In this document: piece after piece, positions 30,927 through 40,182 of the stretch | Numbering within the stretch: the stretch's first letter is position 1 | How the letters are laid out: every line of letters starts with the position of its first letter | DNA from: a virus | Direction: 5' to 3' (one strand) | DNA length: 47,617 bases | Virus record (IMG/VR): IMGVR_UViG_3300048839_000532 | Coordinates: 1 to 47,617 of that record | The notes under the pieces: model-generated | Databases searched by the model: none | Seen by the model: only the letters and a program-made list of their open reading frames with translations | Told to the model about the DNA's origin: nothing | Program-made: the position numbers and the translations under genes

Positions 30927-31622
30927 ATGGCTGGTGGATTTGAATTCAGCAGACGCAAGTCGGGTAAAGCGCCGGTGCTTTATGCCGAGAGGGGAAAAGC
31001 CTCGACAGGCTTCAAACCCAAGGATGCTCTTATCTTTACTGAGGGGCAGCTTGATAGAGCCGTAGCCGCCAGCAAGGTAATGGGTATTCTCAATTCCCGC
31101 GTGGCTCGCGCAGACGAGATGCGCAAACCGGCAACCAATCCGGAAAACACAACTGCTGCATGTGAATTTATTCAATATATGCACGCGATGGGCGGTGACG
31201 CTGTTTTCAAAACTTCCCTTACCGGCGAAGGTTTGGAGATTGACTCAGACGCTTGCTCAGAAGCCGGGACTACAACCACGGCGAAATTCTTGAGTGGTGC
31301 ATCGGCGGGTGATTTCGACGGCGGTGTGATTTATTTTCACGACACCGACACTCACCACGCCATCACAAATGATGCCGAAGCCGGTGGCACTCACACTGTC
31401 ACTTTCTCGCCCGCGAGAGACACGGCTCCGTCGGTCGCGACGGTTATCTCCATCCTGCCGAAAGGCATCGGTTCGAGCGCCATCAAGCTCTCCTCGGTTG
31501 AGGCAGCTCAAGGTATTGACCCGAAAATCGCTGGCGCGTCCGGCGGTCACGCTCGTATCGAAGGCTACAACCTCAATCCGAAAGAGTTTTGGGTTGAAGT
31601 TTCTTTCCCTGATGTTGAATAA
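30927..31622 (+). CDS. Putative head decoration/minor head protein
   Basis: 231 residues; AAGGAG precedes the ATG. Basic N-terminal 15 residues, then a beta-rich protein with Gly/Thr/Ser-rich segments (AGTTTTAKFLSGASAGDFDG; FDGGVIYFHDTDTHHAITN). Located between scaffold and the capsid protein, where decoration proteins are often found. No catalytic motif. Confidence 0.6.
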   Translation: MAGGFEFSRRKSGKAPVLYAERGKASTGFKPKDALIFTEGQLDRAVAASKVMGILNSRVARADEMRKPATNPENTTAACEFIQYMHAMGGDAVFKTSLTGEGLEIDSDACSEAGTTTTAKFLSGASAGDFDGGVIYFHDTDTHHAITNDAEAGGTHTVTFSPARDTAPSVATVISILPKGIGSSAIKLSSVEAAQGIDPKIAGASGGHARIEGYNLNPKEFWVEVSFPDVE

Positions 31623-31633
31623 GGAGTTTCAAA

Positions 31634-32551
31634 ATGTCAGCAGGCACAATCACCATCCAAGATTGGCTGGAACAGTCCGAAAAAACCCTATTCAAGAATT
31701 TCACCGCCGGTCTGGAAGAACAAACCGACTGGAAGAAAGCGTTCATCGAGGTCAAATCGAAAAAACGCCGCGAGGAAATGCTTGAGTACGCGATGCCTGG
31801 TCCGGTCGTAAAAACCCCCGAAGGCGCGCCCTATGTTCGCCTTCAAACCGAAAAGGTCCGACTCGCGTCGGTCGTGCATGACGACTTTACCGGTGAGGAG
31901 CGCATCTCCCACCAAATGAAGCGCGACAATATGTACGAAGAAATGGAAAAGAAATCATGGGGTCTGGCTGAATCCGTTCAGCGCAAACTCAATGAAGACG
32001 CTGCAAGCCTGATTTACAACGGGTTCTTGCAGACCAAATCTCCGGACGGTGGCGCATGGTTCGGCGAGCACAGCCTCGCCAAAGCCCCTGGTAAGACCTA
32101 CTCGAACCTGATTACAGGCGCGTTCGGCTCCGATACGTTGAACGATATCGAAGTCAACTTGCTCGAAACCAGAAACGAGAGAAATGGTCTTTGCCCGATG
32201 GGCAACGGAAAGCGCTTGCGTGTATTCGTACCGCCCAAACTGCGCCGCAGAGCCAAACAGCTCTCGATGACAGGGCAATACGAAGCTGGCAAGCAAGACT
32301 TCGATATCAACGTATTCGACTACGACCCGATTTGTTTGCCTTTCTTGGCGAACGCTCCGGACGAGTATAAGAATACTCAGTTCTACGCTTGCGACCCAAC
32401 CCAGATTCAGACCTATTTCTTCTTGAGAGAAGGTCCAATCTTCAAGATGTATATCGACGAGGACACCGATGACATTGTCATCAAAGTGCGCATCGCGTAC
32501 TCGTTCCTGGTCGCCTCTTGGAGAGGCTGGGTAGGCTGCAAAGGCGCGTAA
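31634..32551 (+). CDS. Major capsid protein
   Basis: 305 residues, of HK97-fold size. A charged N-terminal arm (MSAGTITIQDWLEQSEKTLF), an E-loop-like section, the segment WGLAESVQRKLNEDAASLIY followed by DGGAWFGEHSL, which recurs in Mu-type and related capsid proteins, and a beta-rich C-terminal A-domain. Directly downstream of scaffold and decoration genes and preceded by AAGGAG, the strong ribosome site expected for the most abundant product. Confidence 0.85.
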   Translation: MSAGTITIQDWLEQSEKTLFKNFTAGLEEQTDWKKAFIEVKSKKRREEMLEYAMPGPVVKTPEGAPYVRLQTEKVRLASVVHDDFTGEERISHQMKRDNMYEEMEKKSWGLAESVQRKLNEDAASLIYNGFLQTKSPDGGAWFGEHSLAKAPGKTYSNLITGAFGSDTLNDIEVNLLETRNERNGLCPMGNGKRLRVFVPPKLRRRAKQLSMTGQYEAGKQDFDINVFDYDPICLPFLANAPDEYKNTQFYACDPTQIQTYFFLREGPIFKMYIDEDTDDIVIKVRIAYSFLVASWRGWVGCKGA

Positions 32552-32579
32552 TCGCTTTTCACCGTAAAGGAGTGAAAGA

Positions 32580-33176
32580 ATGTTGAAAAGACTTTCCCCG
32601 ATGCTGGTGGTAGCGCAGGTGGTGGCAATGCTGTTGGCTTTTACGCCGATGGCATTCGCCGCTACCGAGACTTCCCACTCGTATAGCAATCAGGCTATCT
32701 ACGGAAACCTGAGTGTAAGCGGGACAACTTCGCTAACCGGCGCACTGACACTGGGCACCCCGCTCGCGGGCTCCAATGTCACGAATGCCGCAAGGCGTTT
32801 CCGTATAACGGTACCCCTGTCGCCCGTAACTGGCGCAGCGGCTGACTCCACTACTTACAGGGCTCTCATCCCTGTGGGTAGAGCTTGCACCGTAACTGGT
32901 GTCAGCTTCGTGGCTCAAACCCCTCCCGTTGGTGGCACTGACACCTTGAAGGCGCTCAAGGGCAGCTCGTCCGGCAATACATTGCTGAGCGCTGCGTCCA
33001 TCAATGCGACCGGATTGGCGGCAAACACCACAACCAATGCGACCCTGACCTCGACCGCTGCTGATTTGGCTATCCCGGCGACCACTCCTATTTATTTGGA
33101 GTACGCACAGGGCTCGGCTGGGACGGATGCGATTGGCGTCTTTGGTTCTGTTGAAGTGCAGGTAACGGACTACTAA
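32580..33176 (+). CDS. Signal-peptide-bearing beta-rich head/tail protein
   Basis: 198 residues. Residues 1-27 form a textbook secretory signal: two Lys/Arg, a hydrophobic core (VAQVVAMLLAFTPMAFA) and cleavage after AFA/A. The mature part begins ATETSHSYSNQAIYGNLSVS and is Thr/Ser/Ala/Gly-rich all-beta, as in phage fibre or decoration proteins (SVSGTTSLTGALTLGTP). The ATG is behind AAAGGAGTG. The gene lies in the head-tail cluster, directly after the capsid gene and overlapping the adaptor gene, so a secreted form of a virion protein is implied. Confidence 0.75.
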   Translation: MLKRLSPMLVVAQVVAMLLAFTPMAFAATETSHSYSNQAIYGNLSVSGTTSLTGALTLGTPLAGSNVTNAARRFRITVPLSPVTGAAADSTTYRALIPVGRACTVTGVSFVAQTPPVGGTDTLKALKGSSSGNTLLSAASINATGLAANTTTNATLTSTAADLAIPATTPIYLEYAQGSAGTDAIGVFGSVEVQVTDY

Positions 33177-33940
33177 TGCTCTACGGCGAATTTTGTGACA
33201 GAACTCTTGAGTTTCACGGTCAGCAGGCGATACCGCCTCAGAACTTTGGGACTGACAATGAAACGAAGTATCAAAGACAGATGCGTCGTTTCTTTGAGTT
33301 CTGTCACGAAGCCGTTTTGAGCCGAATGAATGAGCCGTGGATGCAGCGGCGCTTTCAATTACCACTGTCCGCCGGAGTCGCCGAGTATGACCTGGATGAC
33401 ACAGCGGCAGTCGAGAACCTTGTGCCCTTTTCAATCATCTTGCTCGGCACGGACTCGCCTGGCAGGATGAAAGCGTATCCAGGCGGCTATAATGCCTGGC
33501 GTCGAATCTATACAGATGACTCCCTTGTTTCGACCGCGCAGCCATGCTGGTGGCTCGAAGTCCCAACGGATTCCGCCTCCGCGGTGCGCACGAAGCGGGT
33601 TCGCTTTGACCCCATCCCGGACGCCGCCTACGTCTGCGAGTATCAGTGCAAAATCAACGTGCCGACACCGCAAAACCGCGAGGACATCCTGGTCTTCCCT
33701 GACGACTACATCTTCGCATTACAAGCCGCGGCGGGGACCTTGCTTGAGTGGTCGCTAAAGGGTGGTGTCACCGATGGTACTATCTACGAGCTTGCCAAGC
33801 AGGCTGTCGACTCTGTTAAGCAGTGGTCGACCGGACCATCGGAGCGCAAGCCGGGCGTCCGGATGGACGTTAGAATTGCCGGTCGCACCCCTCGGCGGGG
33901 CTATGGCACCAACACGGTTGGGCGCCAAGGGTGGTATTAA
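33176..33940 (+). CDS. Head-tail adaptor (tail tubular A-like) protein
   Basis: 254 residues. Helical N-terminus (TKYQRQMRRFFEFCHEAVLS), a central beta-rich portion (LPLSAGVAEYDLDDTAAVEN), and a C-terminal helix, resembling the podovirus ring proteins (T7 gp11, P22 gp4) that bind under the portal. Position between capsid and nozzle genes agrees. ATG 33176 overlaps the preceding TAA. Confidence 0.7.
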   Translation: MLYGEFCDRTLEFHGQQAIPPQNFGTDNETKYQRQMRRFFEFCHEAVLSRMNEPWMQRRFQLPLSAGVAEYDLDDTAAVENLVPFSIILLGTDSPGRMKAYPGGYNAWRRIYTDDSLVSTAQPCWWLEVPTDSASAVRTKRVRFDPIPDAAYVCEYQCKINVPTPQNREDILVFPDDYIFALQAAAGTLLEWSLKGGVTDGTIYELAKQAVDSVKQWSTGPSERKPGVRMDVRIAGRTPRRGYGTNTVGRQGWY

Positions 33941-35587
33941 ATGCCACCACTAACCCTATCCGCTGAAGCTGGTCTTGCAACCTACGTCTCCGACCTGAGA
34001 CGTCCGACCACCAAAGCCAAAGTATTGAACAACGTCAACCAGGTGAAGCGGGGCGTCGTCACTTCGCGCGTGCGCGGCTGGGAAAGGGTGCGTGCTGACG
34101 ATTTCAATGGTGGTGCAAAGTTTTTAGGATTCTCCGAATTTATCCTTGCCGCTGACGGCTCAAAAAATCTCATCTTTCAGGTCGGCGACAAGATTTATTC
34201 TTACGACTTCGGGACGGAAACGGAAACGGAAATCGCTAACAGCCTTGACCCGGCAGCGATTCCAAATTTTGCCATGTTTCAGCCATACGCCTCGGGTCCA
34301 TCTTTCGGCATCTTCTCAAACGGCGAAGACGAGCCGCTTAAAATCACCGACTTGTCGACCTCGGCAGCCTTCGAGCTGAATGGTAGCGCCTATGGTGGCG
34401 GTGCGGCGACCACATCCCCGATGCCAGCAAAGAGCTACGGCATCCCCAAGTTTGTCGTGCCATTCCTCGACAGGCTGTTGATTTTTGGCTTTCCTGACGA
34501 CGACACCCGGTATGATGTGCTCATTACAAACACGGGCGAAGCAGAAGTCGTCACGCAGGCAACGCCGCTACTCGCGACCGATGGAGACATGCGCCAATTG
34601 CCACCCCGTCTGGGTAATCCCACAGGTGGCGTCAGCTTTAGATTGTCGAACGCTGACAACATCCAAATCGCGCTCATAGCCTGTGAGAGCGGCGTCTGTA
34701 TGCTCTCCGGCACGGATGCGACAAATTTTTCCTTGACAGTTCTTACCGAAGAATACGGCATCCCGAGCAACCACACCTGGATTCCGCTTTATAACGACAT
34801 GTGGTTTTTCTCCGACAAGGGACTGACCTCGTTCTCGACTTTGGCGAGCAACTCCTCACTGCTTACCGACATGCTCTCGATGGACATTCAGGACATCATC
34901 GCGCGCGTCAACCCGGCTCACGCCTACAAGATTCATGCTTTCCACAACAAGCGCACGCAGGACATTGTCATCTGGCTGCCGCTCGATGCAAATACGGAAT
35001 GCCAGGACGCGATTGTCGCGAACTACAACAACGACTTCTCTCAGCCCGGTCGCCCGGTCCCGCAGTGGTTCACCAAATCCGGTACCACCGTTACTGCGTC
35101 TATTTACTTCAATAAAGAGTCTATCGGCGGTGGTATTGACGGCGTTTTGCAGCGTCACTATGTCGGCACCAAGTACGACACCGCGCCCGTTCCGTTTGAA
35201 ATAATGACAGCCTTGATGGGTGTTCAAAATCCGCTTAAATCAATGCAGATACAAGAGATTGGGGTCGTCTGCGAGGGTGCAGCCCAGCGGTTTATCATGA
35301 ACGCCTTCCAGTACGTGCGAACCGTGAAGGAATCAATGATTCGCAACCAGGCGAAGCCTCAAGACTTTCGCATGACCGCCGACGACACTGGCACGCAAAC
35401 CATTCTCGATTCGTGGATAGCCGACTCCAGTTCATTCCCCGCCGACCAGGTCAAAGTCCTGAAGCAGTATAGCTGTCTGGGCGCTTGTGATTTTGTCGAA
35501 TTTCAAATCAAAGGGCAGGACGAGGACGACAATATCGATTTTGTTCAAATAGTCGCAGATGTAGACATGATGGGAAATAAAATATGA
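33941..35587 (+). CDS. Tail tube/nozzle (beta-propeller stabilisation) protein
   Basis: 548 residues, nearly all beta. The start MPPLTLSAEAGLATYVSDLR with VNQVKRGVVTSRVRGWERVR is the pattern of podovirus nozzle proteins, and repeated blade-like segments follow (SKNLIFQVGDKIYSYDFG; PFLDRLLIFGFPDDDTRYDV; NDMWFFSDKGLTSFSTLASN). Such proteins form the hexameric tube tip and hold the DNA in. The ATG abuts the preceding stop. Confidence 0.75.
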   Translation: MPPLTLSAEAGLATYVSDLRRPTTKAKVLNNVNQVKRGVVTSRVRGWERVRADDFNGGAKFLGFSEFILAADGSKNLIFQVGDKIYSYDFGTETETEIANSLDPAAIPNFAMFQPYASGPSFGIFSNGEDEPLKITDLSTSAAFELNGSAYGGGAATTSPMPAKSYGIPKFVVPFLDRLLIFGFPDDDTRYDVLITNTGEAEVVTQATPLLATDGDMRQLPPRLGNPTGGVSFRLSNADNIQIALIACESGVCMLSGTDATNFSLTVLTEEYGIPSNHTWIPLYNDMWFFSDKGLTSFSTLASNSSLLTDMLSMDIQDIIARVNPAHAYKIHAFHNKRTQDIVIWLPLDANTECQDAIVANYNNDFSQPGRPVPQWFTKSGTTVTASIYFNKESIGGGIDGVLQRHYVGTKYDTAPVPFEIMTALMGVQNPLKSMQIQEIGVVCEGAAQRFIMNAFQYVRTVKESMIRNQAKPQDFRMTADDTGTQTILDSWIADSSSFPADQVKVLKQYSCLGACDFVEFQIKGQDEDDNIDFVQIVADVDMMGNKI

Positions 35588-36459
35588 AATATCGGGGTAT
35601 TATCATAAACCTGCTGGTGGCGCTGATTTTCGCCATCCCCTGCTTTGCGACCGTGGTATCGTCGGCGGTGGTACCCACGACCAGGGCGTCCGGCTTTACT
35701 GTCACAAACACCATCTGGAATAGCGACGTCGGCGGCGTTTATTCGTACATAAATAACAACATTGTCCCAGTCTTAAACAAGCTCACCACGAAAGGGGATA
35801 TGTATGTTTACGATGGGTCCTCGCTTCAAAGGCTCGCAGCAGGCACGGACGGACAGGTCCTCACCGCAGCCTCTGGCGATTCCAAGGGTGTCGCTTTTGC
35901 ATCCTTTGCAAACGCCGCCCAGCTCACCACAAAAGGAGACATACTCACCTACGCCTCCGGTGCGACAAGGCTTGGGGTCGGTGCGAACGGAAGGGTTCTC
36001 ACGGCTCGAAGTTCAGCCACCGAAGGCATTGCTTGGGAATCTTCAGCCTCTGCCATTCCGACCGGAACTATTATCGCCTGGTCGCCCGCCGCAGCCGCGA
36101 CAAACACTATCCCCACTGGCTGGCTCCTTTGCGATGGAGCCAGCGGCACCCCGAACCTTATCGGTCGTTTCATTATTGGCACGCGACCCGGGGGCTCTGC
36201 CGCCGCCCCTGCTGTGGATGGTTACGGAGCCCAGACCGTCGATGCCAATGGCTCGGGCTCGGTCAATCACACTCACGCCGTAGACGCCGCCAGTGGTACC
36301 ACCACCGCTGCGAATTCGGTTATCGGCGGTGCGCAAGTTGGCGCGACTATTTTGTCGGGTGGCAGCCATACGCATACTTTTGTTGTAAATGCTGGTGTTA
36401 CGGGCGCCACCACGTCCGAGCCGGCTGATTACGCCCTCGTGTACATCATGAAGCAATGA
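35584..36459 (+). CDS. Tail-collar-domain protein with signal peptide (copy 1)
   Basis: 291 residues. The N-terminus (MKYRGIIINLLVALIFAIPC) is a signal peptide with cleavage after CFA. The repeat segments TTKGDMYVYDGSSLQRLAAG and TTKGDILTYASGATRLGVG are short fibre modules. The tail-collar motif follows from about residue 160: PTGTIIAWSPAAAATNTIPT, then GWLLCDGASGTPNLIGRFII. The C-terminus is Gly/Thr/His-rich (SGSVNHTHAVDAASG). Paralogue of the next gene. Collar domains sit in tail-fibre proteins; a secretory leader on one is not expected. Confidence 0.8.
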   Translation: MKYRGIIINLLVALIFAIPCFATVVSSAVVPTTRASGFTVTNTIWNSDVGGVYSYINNNIVPVLNKLTTKGDMYVYDGSSLQRLAAGTDGQVLTAASGDSKGVAFASFANAAQLTTKGDILTYASGATRLGVGANGRVLTARSSATEGIAWESSASAIPTGTIIAWSPAAAATNTIPTGWLLCDGASGTPNLIGRFIIGTRPGGSAAAPAVDGYGAQTVDANGSGSVNHTHAVDAASGTTTAANSVIGGAQVGATILSGGSHTHTFVVNAGVTGATTSEPADYALVYIMKQ

Positions 36460-37343
36460 CAAATCTCATTCGGCTATTTTTGGTTTTTCTTTTGACAACG
36501 GCAGTCGCCGGCGCCTCGGTGTGCCCGCCGATTGGACAGCCTGCTCGGTTTAATCCGGGCGACATAATGCGCACTCTGGACCATTGGAATCCGACCGTAG
36601 TCGGCGCCTACACGTGGCTTAATACAAACGTGGTGGCACCACTCAACTTGCTTGTGACGAAAGGCGACTTGTATGTCTACGATGGCGCCCATTTGCAAAA
36701 GTTGGCGGCTGGCACCAACGGTCACAAAATCGTATCGAGAAGCTCCGAGCAGACTGGCGTCAAGTGGGAGAGCTACTCTGGCGAGCAACCACTCACCACC
36801 AAGGGTGACCTGCTCTACTTTCAAGACAAGCTCGTCAAGCGCCTGCCAGTTGGCGTGGACGGACAGGTTTTAACGGTGAGCATGACAGGCATTCCGTCAT
36901 GGTCGAGCGCCTTATCAAACCCATTCCCGACTGGCTCAATCGTCTCGTGGTCTCCCGCCGCCGCTGGCACCTCAACTATTCCGTCCGGCTGGGCTCTTTG
37001 CGATGGAAGCAGCGGCACCCCGAATTTAATCGGCTTGTTTGTTATCGGCACCAAGCCCAACGGTTCATCGTCAAGCGCTTCAAGCGGCGGCTTTGGGGCT
37101 TATACCGCAAACTCTCAGCATGGTAGTAATACCCATGTACACAGCGGCTACATCGCAAGCATTTTTACCGGTGGAACAAGTGACGGCTCAAACAGCCAAG
37201 CCCCGATAATCCTTAACGGTGCCCCAAACCAGTTTGGCAACCCCGGGTCTCACTACCACCTAATCCCCCCGTTCGTTCGCTCAATTCAAACAGCCGCCAG
37301 CGAGCCCGCCGACTACGCCCTTTGCTACATCATGAAACTGTGA
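36456..37343 (+). CDS. Tail-collar-domain protein with signal peptide (copy 2)
   Basis: 295 residues, sharing with copy 1 the whole order: signal peptide (IRLFLVFLLTTAVAGA), fibre modules (LVTKGDLYVYDGAHLQKLAA), collar motif (PFPTGSIVSWSPAAAGTSTI, PSGWALCDGSSGTPNLIG), and a variable C-terminus ending SEPADYALCYIMKL, which matches the SEPADYALVYIMKQ end of copy 1. It is therefore a tandem duplicate with diverged outer part. ATG 36456 overlaps the previous stop. Confidence 0.8.
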   Translation: MTNLIRLFLVFLLTTAVAGASVCPPIGQPARFNPGDIMRTLDHWNPTVVGAYTWLNTNVVAPLNLLVTKGDLYVYDGAHLQKLAAGTNGHKIVSRSSEQTGVKWESYSGEQPLTTKGDLLYFQDKLVKRLPVGVDGQVLTVSMTGIPSWSSALSNPFPTGSIVSWSPAAAGTSTIPSGWALCDGSSGTPNLIGLFVIGTKPNGSSSSASSGGFGAYTANSQHGSNTHVHSGYIASIFTGGTSDGSNSQAPIILNGAPNQFGNPGSHYHLIPPFVRSIQTAASEPADYALCYIMKL

Positions 37344-37350
37344 GGAACCG

Positions 37351-37752
37351 ATGCGCACATCAAACCTAGTCACCTTCAATCCCAGCCGGGATTTGCCGAA
37401 AAATTACAACAGTTCGGGCGACTATGTCATCGGGGCTGGCAATTACGCCATCGGCGACAAAGCACCGGGCTCGGCTGGTGGTCCAGCACTAAACGACCTC
37501 GCGGCGGCGCATGGCTATATTTACGAAAGCAACATCGCCTCCGTTCTTGTTGATACGGCATGTCAGCTCGCGGTCTATATTTTTAACAAAACATGGGGAG
37601 AGTGGACAAAGGCGGGCGCTGCCGCCGCCGATTACACAAAATCCATTGAAGAAAGGGGGCAATGGGCTTTCACGGGACAGGAAGGCACCGCGTTTTATCT
37701 TGTCTCGGATACCCCGGTCGTGAGGGCAACAGTACATGCGGCTCGTCAATAA
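37351..37752 (+). CDS. Small virion-associated protein
   Basis: 133 residues from ATG 37351 behind GAGGAACC. Contains a beta-rich part (VLVDTACQLAVYIFNKTWGE) and a Gly-rich middle. No signal peptide, unlike its neighbours. Lies between the two collar genes and the long fibre gene and overlaps the latter, so a fibre-assembly or adaptor role is reasonable but unproven. Confidence 0.55.
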   Translation: MRTSNLVTFNPSRDLPKNYNSSGDYVIGAGNYAIGDKAPGSAGGPALNDLAAAHGYIYESNIASVLVDTACQLAVYIFNKTWGEWTKAGAAAADYTKSIEERGQWAFTGQEGTAFYLVSDTPVVRATVHAARQ

Positions 37753-40177
37753 GCTCCTTGCGCTATTTCTAGCGTTCACAATCTTTGCACCATGGGCGAT
37801 AGCGGACTCCCCCGCCGTCCTCCAGGGTCCACCCGTTGGCTGGCTGCCTAGCCTGTCCGGTGTGGCGCCCCTTGATGCGAGCTATTTCACTCTCAGCTCA
37901 AACTCGAATCTAACGAACGAGCGCGTCTTGACGTTCTCGGTGCCACAGTTCTCGGTTTCCGACAATGGACCGGGCAATACTTACGTCGTCGGACTTGGTC
38001 CCATCCTCTCCTACTGGTACGGCACTGGGGCAACGACCAATCAGACGGCGTTCAACGCTATCTCAAATCTGCCCTCGTCAGCAACCGGCGATATCTTCTA
38101 CAAAAACTCGGCGACAACCGTCACCCGATTGCCAATTGGCACCGCCGGGCAATTCCTGAAGGTTAACGCTGGCGCCACGGCTCCCGAGTGGGCCTCTGGT
38201 GGTGGTGGCGGCGGTGGCGCTCCGGATGATGCGCATTACGTAGTCACCCAGGGCGATGGCGCGCTGGCAAATGCCCACGTAGCAGACGATGGCGACGGGA
38301 CGACCGCTGTTGTCGGTTCGGGCACTTTTGCAATAGATGTAGATTCGACGGTTGTCAGAACCACTGGCGCGCAGACCCTTGGCGGTCCAAAGACGCTCAC
38401 TGGTGGACCTGTTATCGCCGACGCGAATACCGACGGTCTGGACCTGGAAGGCTCAATCGCCACCACAAAGATAGTCACTGACCCCGGCTCAAATCAAACC
38501 GTCACTATCCCATCCGTGGGCACATCGTCTTTTGTTATGACGGCTGGCGCGCAAACCATTGGCGGTGTCAAAACTTTATCAGCGGCTCCCGTTCTTTCGA
38601 CAGGCACCTTGACTGCCGGTGCCAACTTGATGACGTTCCCATCGAGCGCACAAACACTTGTTGGCAGAACCTCGACCGACACTCTGACAGATAAAGAATT
38701 GACCTCGCCGTCATTCACAAACAACGCGACCGGTATGACCTTAAAAGGGTCAAGCTCCAATACCTTTGTGGTCGATTGGGCGCCCGGTGCGACCGGTCAA
38801 ACTCTCAGCCTACCGAACCCCAACGGTAACGTAGACATTGCTTACAAATCCGGCGCCGCAACCGCCGGTGGTGTCGCCCAGGGGGTTGGAAATAACACTA
38901 TAAATTTTTCCAGCGCGGGCACCTCCGGACAGCCCTTTCTCAGTGGCGGCACATCCGCTGGCTCGTTCGGCACACTTGGAGCGGGCGGCGGTGGCACCGG
39001 AAGTTCTAGCTATTCGGCTGGTGACATCCTTTATGCGACTGGTTCGACAACGCTTGCAAAGCTGCCAATCGGCACTGCCGGGCAGTCCCTAAAGGTCAAT
39101 TCCGGCGCAACCGCCCCCGAGTGGAGTAGCGGCGGCGCGGGCACCGTAACCAGCGTTGGAGCTGCCGGACCAACCGGTATCGCAACATGGTCATCAGCGA
39201 TTACATCGTCAGGCACTCTGACGCAAACGCTGAGCGATCAAAGCGCTAATACATTTCTGGCAGGTCCAGCATCTGGCTCTGCGACGACTCCCGCTTTCCG
39301 TGTTCACGCGATTGGTGACTATACAAACCTCCCAATCTGCAATGGTGGCAGATTAACATTAACGAGCGGCTCTGCGGTCGCTGACGCATCCGCTCAAGGC
39401 ACTTTGTATTGGACGCCATTTAAACATGGCGTAATCAGCCTGTACGACAGCGGCGCATCTCGATACGTAAATATTCTGCCTGGCGAAAAATCGCTTTCGC
39501 TAACGCTCACCAGTGGTAGTGTGTATGACGTATGGGGTTATTTAAGTGGTGGCACGCTGGCGCTTGAAACGCTAGTTTGGACTGACACAACAACCCGCGC
39601 CACTGGATTGACTATCGATTCATCGGGAGTCACTCACAAAACGGGCGATCAGACTCGTAGATTTCTCGGAACACTTTATGCCAGTGGCACCAATCAATGT
39701 ACTGATAATCAATCGATCCGAGGACTATTTAACGCCGATAACAGAGCCTCTCGTATTGCAGTTTGCAAAGACACGACAAACTCATGGACCTATACTACCG
39801 CCGCCTATAGAGCGATCAACAACAACACCACCGACGGTGGCGGACAAGTATCTTTTGTTCTCGGTGCGCCTACTTCCGTATCAGCGCAAGCGGTACACAC
39901 CACTAGGCACAACAATATAGGAACTGCGAACCGCTATTGCGGCATCGGGCTAGACTCCGCAACGGCAAATTCAGCGTTTAACGGAACTTCTTCAACGACC
40001 AGCGGCGCCACAATTAGTGCCTGTATCCACTTCGCAACTTACGGTGCAACGGTTGGGATCGGGAAACATGCACTAATCATGCAGGAATACAGCGATGCTA
40101 CCGGAACGACAACCTGGTATGGCGATGACGGTGGCTCGGCTTTACAAACCGGCATGACAGTACGTTTGGAGATGTAG
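37736..40177 (+). CDS. Long tail fibre / receptor-binding protein with signal peptide
   Basis: 813 residues. Signal peptide (MRLVNKLLALFLAFTIFAPW, cut near AIA/DSP). The shaft has repeated fibre modules (LPIGTAGQFLKVNAGATAPE near residue 140 and LPIGTAGQSLKVNSGATAPE near 445) and a Gly-rich hinge. The C-terminal part from about residue 530 has the mobile tip domain GRLTLTSGSAVADASAQGTL, then YWTPFKHGVISLYDSGASRY, found at the end of many unrelated phage fibres, and a receptor tip beyond. This tip contains five of the genome's six GATC sites, marking it as imported. Confidence 0.85.
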   Translation: MRLVNKLLALFLAFTIFAPWAIADSPAVLQGPPVGWLPSLSGVAPLDASYFTLSSNSNLTNERVLTFSVPQFSVSDNGPGNTYVVGLGPILSYWYGTGATTNQTAFNAISNLPSSATGDIFYKNSATTVTRLPIGTAGQFLKVNAGATAPEWASGGGGGGGAPDDAHYVVTQGDGALANAHVADDGDGTTAVVGSGTFAIDVDSTVVRTTGAQTLGGPKTLTGGPVIADANTDGLDLEGSIATTKIVTDPGSNQTVTIPSVGTSSFVMTAGAQTIGGVKTLSAAPVLSTGTLTAGANLMTFPSSAQTLVGRTSTDTLTDKELTSPSFTNNATGMTLKGSSSNTFVVDWAPGATGQTLSLPNPNGNVDIAYKSGAATAGGVAQGVGNNTINFSSAGTSGQPFLSGGTSAGSFGTLGAGGGGTGSSSYSAGDILYATGSTTLAKLPIGTAGQSLKVNSGATAPEWSSGGAGTVTSVGAAGPTGIATWSSAITSSGTLTQTLSDQSANTFLAGPASGSATTPAFRVHAIGDYTNLPICNGGRLTLTSGSAVADASAQGTLYWTPFKHGVISLYDSGASRYVNILPGEKSLSLTLTSGSVYDVWGYLSGGTLALETLVWTDTTTRATGLTIDSSGVTHKTGDQTRRFLGTLYASGTNQCTDNQSIRGLFNADNRASRIAVCKDTTNSWTYTTAAYRAINNNTTDGGGQVSFVLGAPTSVSAQAVHTTRHNNIGTANRYCGIGLDSATANSAFNGTSSTTSGATISACIHFATYGATVGIGKHALIMQEYSDATGTTTWYGDDGGSALQTGMTVRLEM

Positions 40178-40182
40178 TAAGT

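Noticed and set aside
32733-33434. A 233-codon minus-strand frame opposite the exported and adaptor genes.
   Set aside because: Arg/Ser-rich antisense shadow; the plus-strand genes have signal peptide, coupling and family features.
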